Positions 8,793 to 17,721 of a DNA stretch of 64,000 nt are shown in pieces; position 1 is the first letter of the stretch; each line of letters starts with the position of its first letter. Both the position numbers and the translations under genes were made by a program. The DNA is from Leptospira johnsonii (GTDB lineage: Bacteria > Spirochaetota > Leptospiria > Leptospirales > Leptospiraceae). A model generated the notes under the pieces. It searched no databases, had not been told where the DNA came from, and saw nothing but the letters and a program-made list of their open reading frames with translations. The DNA lies in contig NZ_BFAY01000005.1 of the NCBI RefSeq assembly GCF_003112675.1, positions 248,001 to 312,000 of the forward strand, in the 5' to 3' direction.

Positions 8793-9380
8793 ATGGCGGA
8801 AAAGCAAGATATCTGGCAAATTCTTTCGGAAAGAATGCGCTTAGCTCAAGACGGAGATTCCAAGGAATACGAACTCCTACTTTCCAAATGCAGGGAAATT
8901 TTAAACAATCATCTGAGCTATAAGGTTCGTGACAAGGAAGATCGAGAGGATCTCATTCAGGATATTCTGATCGGTATTCATAAGGCCAGAGCAACTTATC
9001 GAAGGGAAAAACCGTTTGCACCCTGGTTTTTCTCCATCGCCAGATACAAGACCATAGACTATATCCGAAGGAAAGGGACTAGGGATAGAATGGTTTCCAC
9101 GGAGATGGAAGGTTTTGCCCAGGAAGTAAAAACTTCTATTGAAGACAAGTGGGAGGTCCAACAAGGACTGGAATCCTGGTTAAACGTTCTAGAACCCAGA
9201 CAAAGAAGGATCCTGACCATGGCAAAACTGGAAGGGAAATCGGTTCGAGAGATTTCCGAAACCACTGGCCTTTCCGAATCCAACGTAAAAGTGATTGTCC
9301 ATCGTTCTCTGGAAAAGTTGAAACGTTTTTTTTCCGAGTCTGAGAGAACGATAGAAGGCTCCAAGACGTCCAAGAAATAG
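8793..9380 (+). CDS. ECF (group IV) RNA polymerase sigma factor
   Basis: A 195-aa sigma factor with region 2 at about 47-93 (EDREDLIQDILIGIHKA, then FFSIARYKTIDYIRRK, the -10 recognition helix) and region 4 at about 130-180 (LEPRQRRILTMAKLEGKSVREISE, helix-turn-helix SESNVKVIVHRSLEKLK). There is no region 1.1 or 3. It is the first gene of a run of seven closely spaced plus-strand genes ending at 17477 and is divergent from the NrsF-like gene, its probable anti-sigma factor. AAGG upstream of ATG 8793 is the likely ribosome site. By inference it responds to thiol, metal or oxidative stress. Confidence 0.9.
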   Translation: MAEKQDIWQILSERMRLAQDGDSKEYELLLSKCREILNNHLSYKVRDKEDREDLIQDILIGIHKARATYRREKPFAPWFFSIARYKTIDYIRRKGTRDRMVSTEMEGFAQEVKTSIEDKWEVQQGLESWLNVLEPRQRRILTMAKLEGKSVREISETTGLSESNVKVIVHRSLEKLKRFFSESERTIEGSKTSKK

Positions 9381-9383
9381 AAA

Positions 9384-10556
9384 ATGCCCAATCAAACGAA
9401 GATCACCAGGATGTCCTCTCTCCAAGAAATTTCGGCAGAGGAATGGAATCTTTTAGGCGATCCAGAAAATCCTTTTTCCAATCATGAATTTTTATATTCA
9501 CTGGAACTTTCTTCCTGCGTAGGTGGAAGGACTAGTTGGCATCCAGAGTATTGGCTGGCGGAAGACGAGAGCGGGATACATTCTTCCCTCCCTTTTTATC
9601 ATAAATACGATTCTTATGGTGAGTATATTTTCGATCATTCTTGGGCTAATTTTTTCTCTCAGAACGGACTTTCTTACTATCCCAAGGGGCTCGTGGCTTA
9701 TCCTTTCACCCCGGTAAACGGTAAGAAAATTTTAAGAAGAAATAATGTGTCTGCAGAAGAGGCGTTGGACCTCCTACTTCCTCCTTTATTGGAGAATTCA
9801 AGGAAAGAAGGGCTCTCCAGTATTCATTTTCTTTTTTTACAGGAAGAAGAAGCTAAGGCATTAGAGAAAAGGGGATTTTCCACTCGGATCACTCATCAAT
9901 TTCATTGGAAGAATAGAGGTTATACAAGTTTCGATAATTTTCTGGGGGACTTTAGATCCAAAAAAAGGATACAGATCAAAAAGGAAAGGGAAACTATTAG
10001 AGAATCTGGCATTCGGATCATATGCAAAGAAGGGAAAGAAATTTCTGAAAATGATATGGATTCCATCTATAATTTTTATGCGGAGACCTATTCCAGAAAA
10101 TGGGGATCTCCCTATTTGAACCGCAAATTTTTTAAGATCATTTTGGAAAAATTTTCCCAAAATCTGGTTTTATTTTTAGCGGAGAAGGACGGAAACACGA
10201 TAGGCGGAACATTTAATCTGAAAAAGGGAAAGAAGTTGTATGGAAGATATTGGGGCTCTTCTTCACATTATCCTTTTCTACATTTCGAATGTTGTTATTA
10301 TGCTCCAATTGAATACGCGATCAGGAATGGTTTCGAAATTTTTGAAGCCGGCGCCCAGGGAGAGCAGAAGTTTTTAAGAGGATTTCCTGCCGTTCCTACT
10401 TATAGCTCTCATTTTATTTTCCATAACCAAGCTCGAAATGCGATTGAACGTTTTTTAGAAAGCGAAAGAATGCATATGCAGGAAATGATTCGGGAAACCA
10501 ATCTTTCTTCCCCATTGAAAGATGAGGCTCTGAGGGGAGAATCCGAAGACCAATGA
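9384..10556 (+). CDS. FemAB/GNAT-like N-acyltransferase (COG3146/DUF482 type)
   Basis: A 390-aa protein with the landmarks of the family annotated as peptidoglycan biosynthesis/recognition: HSWANFF, a PFTPVNGKKIL stretch (about 110-120), FLGDFRSKKRIQIKKER (about 187-203), and C-terminal GAQGEQKFLRGF and TYSSHF. The fold is a double-GNAT arrangement like FemX and the Leu/Phe-tRNA-protein transferases. It starts 3 bp after the sigma gene and its stop overlaps the clpS start, so it is coupled to the N-degron adaptor. The true acyl donor and acceptor are unknown. Confidence 0.75.
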   Translation: MPNQTKITRMSSLQEISAEEWNLLGDPENPFSNHEFLYSLELSSCVGGRTSWHPEYWLAEDESGIHSSLPFYHKYDSYGEYIFDHSWANFFSQNGLSYYPKGLVAYPFTPVNGKKILRRNNVSAEEALDLLLPPLLENSRKEGLSSIHFLFLQEEEAKALEKRGFSTRITHQFHWKNRGYTSFDNFLGDFRSKKRIQIKKERETIRESGIRIICKEGKEISENDMDSIYNFYAETYSRKWGSPYLNRKFFKIILEKFSQNLVLFLAEKDGNTIGGTFNLKKGKKLYGRYWGSSSHYPFLHFECCYYAPIEYAIRNGFEIFEAGAQGEQKFLRGFPAVPTYSSHFIFHNQARNAIERFLESERMHMQEMIRETNLSSPLKDEALRGESEDQ

Positions 10557-10876
10557 GCAATTTAAAGACCGAAGAACAGGTTCTCACAAAAGAGAAACTG
10601 AAACTTAAAAAACCGGCTAAGTATAGGGTGGTGATCTTGAATGACGATTACACTCCTATGGAATTCGTGGTTTGGATCTTGCGAGTGGTATTTTATCGGA
10701 CCCAGGTCGAGAGCGAACAAATTATGCTACAAGCACATACAACCGGAAAGGCTCTTTGCGGAGTCTATTCTCATGATGTTGCCAGGACAAAAGTGAACGA
10801 GACTCATATACTCGCAGAGGAGCATGGACATCCTTTGCATTGCCAGATGGAAATAGAAGAGGGGGAAGAATCATGA
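10553..10876 (+). CDS. clpS: ClpS, N-degron adaptor of ClpAP
   Basis: A 107-aa protein that delivers N-end-rule substrates to ClpA. The specificity-pocket residues are conserved: Asn30-Asp31-Asp32 (ILNDDYTPMEFV) and His62 (QAHTTGKALCGVY). It has the usual unstructured N-terminal tail of about 20 residues needed to engage the ClpA pore. The start overlaps the stop of the GNAT gene (ATGA) and its own stop overlaps clpA (ATGA), so the three are probably translated together. Confidence 0.95.
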   Translation: MSNLKTEEQVLTKEKLKLKKPAKYRVVILNDDYTPMEFVVWILRVVFYRTQVESEQIMLQAHTTGKALCGVYSHDVARTKVNETHILAEEHGHPLHCQMEIEEGEES

Positions 10877-13116
10877 CCTTATCAGAAGAACTGGAAAAAT
10901 CTCTGGGCCAAGCAAGGACCGAGGCTCTCAAAAGAAGGAACGAATACATCACGCTTGAGCATATTCTTCTCTCCTTAACAAATGATCCGATCGCAGCTGA
11001 GGTTCTGATTGCCTGCGGAGCGGACTTAGAACAGTTACGTTCCGAGTTAAAAGAATATTTAGATACTGAAATGGAATCGGTTCCGGAATCTTTCGGAGAG
11101 ATAGAGCCTGAATATACGATTGGTGCTCAAAGAGTTCTTCAGTTAGCGGCATTTCACGTTCAGTCCACCCAAAAGAAAAAATTGGATGGAGGTTATGTGC
11201 TCGCTTCCTTGTTCAGAGAAGATCAGTCGCATGCGGTCTTTTTCTTAGGAAGACAGGATATTTCCCGCTTCGATGTGGTGCGTTATATTTCTCATGGGAT
11301 CAAAAAGTCAGGCGAGAAGGTAGGAGAAGGCAATTCCACGGACGAATCTTCCAAAAAACAAAGCGGAGATCCTCTGTCTGATTTCTGTGTGAATCTGACT
11401 GAAAAAGCAAGCCAAGGAAAATTAGATCCTTTGGTCGGAAGAGCAGAGGAGATAGAAAGAACGATCCATATCCTTGCCAGAAGAAGAAAAAACAATCCTA
11501 TCTTCGTTGGAGATGCGGGAGTCGGAAAAACAGCGATCGTAGAAGGACTTGCACTTCAGATCGTAAACGGAAAGGTCCCGGATATATTAAAAAATACGAA
11601 AGTATATTCCTTGGATATGGGACTTCTTCTTGCCGGAACCAAGTTCAGAGGAGAGTTCGAGGAAAGACTGAAAAATGTTGTGCAGGCAATTTCTTCCGAT
11701 CCGGATAATGTATTATTTGTGGATGAGATCCATACGATCATAGGTGCGGGTGCTGTTTCAGGTGGATCCTTGGATGCTTCTAACCTTTTGAAACCCGCAC
11801 TTTCGAATGGGGAACTTCGTTGTATTGGAACTACAACATATAAGGAATATAAAGCGATCTTCGAGAAAGACCATGCTTTATCTAGAAGATTCCAAAAACT
11901 AGAAGTGAATGAACCAAGTGTAGAAGAGACCATCCAGATCTTAAAAGGACTTCTTCCTAAATACGAACAATTCCACTCCGTAAAATATTCTTCAGGGGCC
12001 GTAGAAGAAGCGGCAAAACTTGCAGAACGTTATATTCTAGATCGTAAACTTCCTGATAAGGCAATCGATCTCATAGACGAAGCTGGCGCAAAGGTAAAAC
12101 TCAGAGAAAGTTCCAAGTCAAAGATCGTAAGTGTAAAAGAGATTGAAGAACTTGTCGCAAAAATTTCTAAAATCCCTCCACGAACTGTAAAGGCGGATGA
12201 TAGAGAAAAACTCAAAAACCTAGACGAGGAATTAAAACGCAAAATTTACGGGCAGGACCAGGCAGTAATTGAACTCGTGCAAGCAATCCGACTTTCCAGA
12301 AGTGGTTTGTCAGAGCCGGGAAAACCTGTGGGTTCTTTCTTGTTCGCAGGACCTACAGGTGTTGGAAAAACGGAATTATCCAAACAACTCGCTGCTATTT
12401 TGGGTGTGGAATTCATCCGATTCGATATGAGCGAGTACATGGAAAAACATACTGTTTCTAGACTGATCGGTTCTCCTCCTGGTTATGTTGGTTTCGAGCA
12501 GGGTGGTCAATTGACGGATGCGATCGTTCGTACCCCTCATTGTGTTCTTCTATTGGATGAGATTGAAAAGGCTCACGAAGATATATATAATATTCTTTTG
12601 CAGATCATGGACCATGCCACTCTCACGGATAATAATGGTAGAAAAGCGGATTTCAAACAAGTCATTCTGATTATGACCACAAATACAGGTGCAAGAGAAA
12701 GAGCTTCTAATCCATTAGGATTCGATAATACCGTTTTGACTGACAGAGGATTAAAGGCTATTGAAAAACAGTTTTCTCCCGAGTTTAGAAATAGGCTTAC
12801 AGCTATTATTGAGTTCTCTGCTCTGGATGAAGGAACAGTTTCTAAGGTGGTCCGTAAACAACTGGAACTTCTGGAAATCAGATTGAAAGAGAAAAATATT
12901 CAACTTCATTATGGAGAAGATGTGCTGATTTGGATCGCTAAAAAATCCTATGATCCTTTGTTCGGTGCAAGGCCTGTCCAAAGGTGGATTGACTCTAATA
13001 TTTCCAAAAAACTCTCCGAAGAGATCCTGTTCGGAGAATTAAAAAACGGTGGGGATGTGAATTTGGAAATACAAAACGAGGAACTTAAATTAGTCTTCCG
13101 TTCTAGAGAAAAATAA
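10873..13116 (+). CDS. clpA: ClpA, ATP-dependent Clp protease ATPase subunit
   Basis: A 747-aa AAA+ unfoldase with two ATPase modules: Walker A1 GDAGVGKT (213-220) and Walker A2 GPTGVGKT (from about 493), with Walker B boxes LFVDEIH and LLLDEIE. The N-terminal Clp-N repeat domain binds ClpS. LGF in the NPLGFD segment is at the ClpP-docking loop position. There is no long middle domain, so this is ClpA rather than ClpB. The frame is open from 10840, but ATG 10873, preceded by GAGGGGGA and overlapping the clpS stop, is the sensible start. clpP is not in this window. Confidence 0.95.
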   Translation: MTLSEELEKSLGQARTEALKRRNEYITLEHILLSLTNDPIAAEVLIACGADLEQLRSELKEYLDTEMESVPESFGEIEPEYTIGAQRVLQLAAFHVQSTQKKKLDGGYVLASLFREDQSHAVFFLGRQDISRFDVVRYISHGIKKSGEKVGEGNSTDESSKKQSGDPLSDFCVNLTEKASQGKLDPLVGRAEEIERTIHILARRRKNNPIFVGDAGVGKTAIVEGLALQIVNGKVPDILKNTKVYSLDMGLLLAGTKFRGEFEERLKNVVQAISSDPDNVLFVDEIHTIIGAGAVSGGSLDASNLLKPALSNGELRCIGTTTYKEYKAIFEKDHALSRRFQKLEVNEPSVEETIQILKGLLPKYEQFHSVKYSSGAVEEAAKLAERYILDRKLPDKAIDLIDEAGAKVKLRESSKSKIVSVKEIEELVAKISKIPPRTVKADDREKLKNLDEELKRKIYGQDQAVIELVQAIRLSRSGLSEPGKPVGSFLFAGPTGVGKTELSKQLAAILGVEFIRFDMSEYMEKHTVSRLIGSPPGYVGFEQGGQLTDAIVRTPHCVLLLDEIEKAHEDIYNILLQIMDHATLTDNNGRKADFKQVILIMTTNTGARERASNPLGFDNTVLTDRGLKAIEKQFSPEFRNRLTAIIEFSALDEGTVSKVVRKQLELLEIRLKEKNIQLHYGEDVLIWIAKKSYDPLFGARPVQRWIDSNISKKLSEEILFGELKNGGDVNLEIQNEELKLVFRSREK

Positions 13117-14879
13117 TGTCTTTTAGAACCGTTAGACCTAGTCCCAAAAGTTTCTTACTATTTTCGATTCTAGTCCTTCTTGTTTTTGGTTCTTGTAAGA
13201 AGAATGTACTATTCATCGAAGGAAGGGAAGTATCTACCCAGAGCCTTGTGGCTCCTAAGTTCGGGATAGATCCAAACACCTTATTTGCGGAATCCAAGAA
13301 GATCATGATCTCGACGGATTCCATAGATGCTTCCAAGGTGGGACTGGAAATTTACAAAAAGGGAGGAAATACAATCGATGTGGCTGTGGCTTCTTCCTTT
13401 GCAGTTTCCGTTACTCGTCCTTCTTCCACAGGGATTGGCGGTGGTGGATTTTTAGTCTATCATCACGCAAAATCCGGAAAGTCATACGCTTTTGATTTCA
13501 GGGAAAGGGCACCTTCATTAGCGAATCGTAATATGTATAAAGGCCGTCCTAAGGAAGAATCCTTACTCGGATATAAATCCGTGGGTGTTCCCGGGATGGT
13601 GGCCGGTCTTGTTCAGATCCATAAAAAGTTCGGAAAACTTCCCTTAAAGGAGGTTTTAGCACCTGCGATCCGATTAGCAGAAGAAGGATTCATAGTATAT
13701 CCGGATCTTTCGGAAGCGATCCAAGAATCGGAACAAGACATGAGTCCAGGAATGAAAAAGATTTTCATTCCTGGAGGAAAGGTTCCTGAGTCTGGTGAAA
13801 AATTCGTTCAGAAAGATCTTGCCAAGACCCTTAAGATCATTTCTGAAACGGGAGATAAGGACTTCTATACAGGGGCGATCGCAAAAGCACTTTCTACAGA
13901 AGTCTCTACAAATGGTGGCTCCATTCATTTCGACGATCTGAGAAACTATAAGGTAAGGGAAGAAAAACCTTTAGAAATCACTTACAGAAATTATAATATT
14001 CGGACGATGTTCCCTCCTTCTTCCGGAGTTCATCTTTTTACCATGTTGAAGATGTTGGAAACGAAAGAACTTCATTCAATGTTCGATTTTTCTCAGAGCG
14101 ATTATTATCACTTCTTGGCGGAAGTCATGAGAAGAGGATATTCTGATCGAGCTGTTCTTGGCGGAGATCCCGGATTTACTAAGATCCCTGTGAATACATT
14201 AATCTCTTCCGAATACGCAAAAGAAAAAATTTCGGACTTTAATCCTGGTAAAGCCACTCCTAGTTCCACATACTTAAGTAGATTGAATTTAAGAGCGGAA
14301 TCTCCTCAAACCACTCATATTTCGGTAGTGGATGCGGAAGGTAATGCTGTTTCTACCACACATTCTATCAATTATAGATTTGGTGCTGCAGTTGTATTGG
14401 AAGGATATGGTTTTGTTCTAAATGATACTATGGATGATTTCAGTCGTTCACCTGGAGAGCCTAACGTATATGGTCTCATTGGGGCTGAAGCAAATTCTAT
14501 CCAGCCTGGAAAAACACCTTTGAGTTCCATGTCTCCTACTATTGTTCTGAAAAATGGAGAAACATTTTTAGTCACAGGTGCTCCTGGTGGGTCTTACATA
14601 GTAAATGCAGTTTTACAATCTATATTGTTTAATTTAGATTTAAATCTTACATTGTACGAGTCAGTTGCCAGGGGAAGAATTCACCATCAATTTTTCCCGG
14701 ATGCTCTTTCTATAGAAGGACCGGCGACCGATACTGCAACTTTCAACCAATTGAAGGCGAAAAAACACGAAGTTCGACTCGGAAATAATATGGCAAAACT
14801 GTTTTGCGTAAAAAGAGAGAACGGAACATTGTATGGTGCGGCAGACCCACGGGGAGATGGAATCCCTTTGGGAGAATAA
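13116..14879 (+). CDS. ggt: Gamma-glutamyltransferase (glutathione hydrolase), lipoprotein form
   Basis: A 587-aa Ntn hydrolase that cleaves the gamma-glutamyl bond of glutathione outside the cytoplasm. The autocleavage site and N-terminal nucleophile is Thr399 in QTTHISVVD, followed by the downstream DDFS motif and the GGSY region of the small subunit. The N-terminus is a lipoprotein-type signal: basic residues, a hydrophobic stretch FLLFSILVLLVFG and Ser-Cys-Lys-Lys near residues 26-29. So the enzyme is probably membrane-anchored in the periplasm or at the surface. The start overlaps the clpA stop by one base (TAATG) and gshA follows after 28 bp. Confidence 0.93.
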   Translation: MSFRTVRPSPKSFLLFSILVLLVFGSCKKNVLFIEGREVSTQSLVAPKFGIDPNTLFAESKKIMISTDSIDASKVGLEIYKKGGNTIDVAVASSFAVSVTRPSSTGIGGGGFLVYHHAKSGKSYAFDFRERAPSLANRNMYKGRPKEESLLGYKSVGVPGMVAGLVQIHKKFGKLPLKEVLAPAIRLAEEGFIVYPDLSEAIQESEQDMSPGMKKIFIPGGKVPESGEKFVQKDLAKTLKIISETGDKDFYTGAIAKALSTEVSTNGGSIHFDDLRNYKVREEKPLEITYRNYNIRTMFPPSSGVHLFTMLKMLETKELHSMFDFSQSDYYHFLAEVMRRGYSDRAVLGGDPGFTKIPVNTLISSEYAKEKISDFNPGKATPSSTYLSRLNLRAESPQTTHISVVDAEGNAVSTTHSINYRFGAAVVLEGYGFVLNDTMDDFSRSPGEPNVYGLIGAEANSIQPGKTPLSSMSPTIVLKNGETFLVTGAPGGSYIVNAVLQSILFNLDLNLTLYESVARGRIHHQFFPDALSIEGPATDTATFNQLKAKKHEVRLGNNMAKLFCVKRENGTLYGAADPRGDGIPLGE

Positions 14880-14907
14880 TATTAAAGAAAAGACTTAGGA
14901 ATATAAA

Positions 14908-16449
14908 ATGAATCGATCCGCCAAAACTCCGGTATGTCCGAATCTGCGTCATGCTGTAAAAGCAAAACACGGTTTGGAAAAGGAAAGTATGCGCATATTT
15001 TTCGACGGAAGGATTGCCACTACTCCTCATCCGGAATCCTTAGGTTCCAGTCTGACCAACCATTTTATCAAGACTGATTTTTCGGAACCTCAACTTGAAT
15101 TTGCGACAAATCCTAGGCCTCGGATCGAAGCTATCGTAAGAGAATTACAAGATCTGCATATATTCACATCTAGACATTTAAAGGAAGAGTGGATCTGGCC
15201 ATTCAGTATGCCTCCGATTCTTCCTAAGGAAGATAAAGACATTCCTCTCGGACAGTATGGTCATTCTTTTTCTGGAGAATGGAAAACGGTCTATAGAAAT
15301 GGTTTGGGTCTTCGTTATGGAAGAAGGATGCAGACGATCTCAGGAGTTCATTATAATTTTTCATTTTCTAATCTGTTCTTAAAACAAATTTTAGGAAAAG
15401 AGATTCAGGCGTTCAAGAAAGAGGAAATTTCGGAGTTATATCTTTCAGTTACTCGCAATTTCATGAGAAGGGTTCCCGAAATTCTATATTTAACTGGGGC
15501 TACTCCTGTTTTTGACGAAACATTCTTGCCGGTGCCTAGCGATTTCCCTTTTGTAAAACATAAAGAGCATACCTACTACGCGCCTTATGCTACTTCTTTG
15601 AGAATGAGTGAGATCGGATACACTAGTAAGGTGCAAGACGAACTTCCTATCAATTATAATTCCTTAAAGGAATATATTGACGGGATGTGTTACGCTGTCA
15701 GTACTCCTTATTCTAAATACCAACCGTTTGGCGGAATTCCAAACCAGCTCAACGATCATTATCTGCAGATAGAGAATGAATTTTATTCGCCGATCCGACC
15801 AAAACAGATCCCTAAAAACGACGAAAGACCTTTAGATGCGCTCCAAAGTAGAGGAATCCAATATATTGAGATCCGTTGTTTGGATCTTCAACCTGAATCT
15901 CCCACTGGAATTCATAAGCCAAGCCTTGGCTATATACAGATGGTGTTACTCGACGGCCTATTGAAAGAAAGTAAGTCCATAGACCAAAAGGAAAGACTTA
16001 GGATCAGAGAAAATACAAAAAGGATCATTTGGGAAGGAAGAAAACCGGGATTAAAGGTTTTGGACGACGATGGAGAGGAAGAGGATTTTCTAACTAGAGG
16101 AAAAGAATTCACCCAAAGCCTATTACCTATCGCTCAAGAGTTAGATCGCCATACTGGTAAAAGATTCTACCAAGAAATATTAAATATAATGAATAAACGT
16201 TGGGAAGATCCCAAATATACTCCTTCCGGTAAATTGATGGATCGTATCATAAACGAAGGTTGGGAATTTCGGGACCTTGGAATTCATTTGGCGAAAGAAA
16301 ATTATAGAAATCAATCTCAGATGGAACTTACTCCGGGGAAATTTAATATGTTCGTCAAAGAAGTGCAAAAGTCTTTGGCAGAAAAAGAGAAAATAGAAGA
16401 ATCCGAAAAAGTAAGAAAGAATCCTACTGCAAGGATCTGTAACCATTGA
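14908..16449 (+). CDS. gshA: Glutamate-cysteine ligase (gamma-glutamylcysteine synthetase)
   Basis: A 513-aa protein of the E. coli-type (class I) GshA family, the committed step of glutathione synthesis. Recognisable segments are GLEKESMRI near the N-terminus, TDFSEPQLEFATNP, the GLGLRYGRRMQTISGVHYNFS block (about 130-152) and the YIEIRCLDLQPESPTGI region. TTAGGA precedes ATG 14908. The stop overlaps the TTG start of the ATP-grasp gene, so both synthesis steps are coupled. It directly follows ggt. Confidence 0.93.
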   Translation: MNRSAKTPVCPNLRHAVKAKHGLEKESMRIFFDGRIATTPHPESLGSSLTNHFIKTDFSEPQLEFATNPRPRIEAIVRELQDLHIFTSRHLKEEWIWPFSMPPILPKEDKDIPLGQYGHSFSGEWKTVYRNGLGLRYGRRMQTISGVHYNFSFSNLFLKQILGKEIQAFKKEEISELYLSVTRNFMRRVPEILYLTGATPVFDETFLPVPSDFPFVKHKEHTYYAPYATSLRMSEIGYTSKVQDELPINYNSLKEYIDGMCYAVSTPYSKYQPFGGIPNQLNDHYLQIENEFYSPIRPKQIPKNDERPLDALQSRGIQYIEIRCLDLQPESPTGIHKPSLGYIQMVLLDGLLKESKSIDQKERLRIRENTKRIIWEGRKPGLKVLDDDGEEEDFLTRGKEFTQSLLPIAQELDRHTGKRFYQEILNIMNKRWEDPKYTPSGKLMDRIINEGWEFRDLGIHLAKENYRNQSQMELTPGKFNMFVKEVQKSLAEKEKIEESEKVRKNPTARICNH

Positions 16450-17477
16450 AATATAAACTGGAACCGGGACAAAAACTAGATCCGAATGAATTTATCCTAA
16501 AAGGATTCGAGGATCTGGAAATTTCCACTCAGATCGTGATCCGAGACGCTCTCAATCGAGGTTTAGAAGTAGAAGTTTTGGATCGTCCCAGCCATTTTAT
16601 CCGACTGAAAGGCAAAGGAGTCACAAGACTCATAAAAGAAGCTTCCAAAACGGAACTGGATTCCTATATGACCTTCTTAGTAATGGAAAACAAAACCATC
16701 ACTAAACGTATTTTAGAAGAGTCGAATATACTTGTACCAAAAGGAATTGCAGTTTCCGATCTGAACTCCGGATTGGAATTCTTAAACAAAAACTCGGATA
16801 GAAAGATGGTTGTAAAACCGGTGACTACGAATTTTGGGATTGGAATTAGTATTCTTCCACCTTCTTCTTCCGTAGAAGAAAAGAAGAAGGCATTGGAAAT
16901 CGCACTCGGATTTTCAGAAACCGCTATCGTAGAGGAATTTGCGGAAGGAAACGAATACAGGTTCTTAGTGATTGGAGACGAATGTGTTGCGGTCTGCAAT
17001 CGTATTCCTGCGAATGTTACGGGTGATGGAAAAAAAACCATCAGAGAATTGATAGAAGAAAAGAACTCTGATCTCCGAAGAGGGGTAGGGCATATTACAC
17101 CACTGGAAAAGATCCGATTGGATGAGACTGAAATAAACGTACTAAAAGAATCTGGAAGAACTCCCGAATCCATTCCAGGTACCGGAGAAAAAGTTTTTGT
17201 CCGTAAAAACTCTAATATCAGCACAGGTGGGGATTCAGTAGACGTGACCGATATCGCGCATTCTTCTTACAAAAAACTGGCTGTGGAAGCTGCAAAAGCT
17301 GTTGAGGCGAAGATCTGTGGTGTGGATATTATAGTAAAAGATCTGGAGTCTGAAGGAGATTATAGGATCTTAGAGTTGAACTTTAATCCTGTATTATACA
17401 TTCATAATTATCCTTATTCTGGTAAGAATAGAAAGGTGGGAGAGAAAATTTTGGACGTATTAGGATACACTTCCTAA
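16446..17477 (+). CDS. ATP-grasp glutathione synthetase, GshF/CphA-like stand-alone domain
   Basis: A 343-aa ATP-grasp ligase. VVKPVTTNFGIG (122-133) and IVEEFAEGNEYRFLVIG (161-177) are nucleotide-binding strands; the RIPANVTGDGKKTIRELI segment and NSNISTGGDSVDVTD (about 258-272) are typical of the C-terminal half of bifunctional GshF and of cyanophycin synthetase. They are unlike classical proteobacterial GshB. Coupled to gshA (TTGA overlap at 16446), it most likely adds glycine to gamma-glutamylcysteine. The start is TTG. Its 3' end overlaps the convergent glutaredoxin gene by 18 bp. Confidence 0.82.
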   Translation: MKYKLEPGQKLDPNEFILKGFEDLEISTQIVIRDALNRGLEVEVLDRPSHFIRLKGKGVTRLIKEASKTELDSYMTFLVMENKTITKRILEESNILVPKGIAVSDLNSGLEFLNKNSDRKMVVKPVTTNFGIGISILPPSSSVEEKKKALEIALGFSETAIVEEFAEGNEYRFLVIGDECVAVCNRIPANVTGDGKKTIRELIEEKNSDLRRGVGHITPLEKIRLDETEINVLKESGRTPESIPGTGEKVFVRKNSNISTGGDSVDVTDIAHSSYKKLAVEAAKAVEAKICGVDIIVKDLESEGDYRILELNFNPVLYIHNYPYSGKNRKVGEKILDVLGYTS

Positions 17478-17720
17478 TTTTTGGATCTTACTTTTTACAT
17501 AGTCCACGATGTCTCTGGACTCGTACATTCTGATATCACCGTCTACTAAGAAAGGAACCTGAGAGAGGCCTCCTAAACGTAGGACCTCCTCTCTGCCCGG
17601 TGTGCCTTTGCTAGCCTCTACCAATTCGTAATCCTTACCCTCTTTCAGGCCTAATTCGGAAAAATGCCCTCGAACGTAAGCGCAATAAGGGCATGTATCG
17701 TATTGGAAGAGTTTCATCAT
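17460..17720 (-). CDS. Dithiol glutaredoxin (CPYC)
   Basis: A short glutaredoxin of about 86 aa with the dithiol active site CPYC near the N-terminus, the cis-proline in SQVPFLVDG and the glutathione-binding MYESRDIVDYV segment. The frame is open from GTG 17729 within the end of the upstream gene; the paired ATGs at 17720/17717 give the conventional MKLFQYDTCPYC start. It is last in the minus-strand redox run and overlaps the gshA/ATP-grasp operon tail to tail. It reduces protein disulphides and mixed disulphides with glutathione. Confidence 0.9.
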   Translation of the reverse strand: MMKLFQYDTCPYCAYVRGHFSELGLKEGKDYELVEASKGTPGREEVLRLGGLSQVPFLVDGDIRMYESRDIVDYVKSKIQKLGSVS

Positions 17721-17721
17721 A

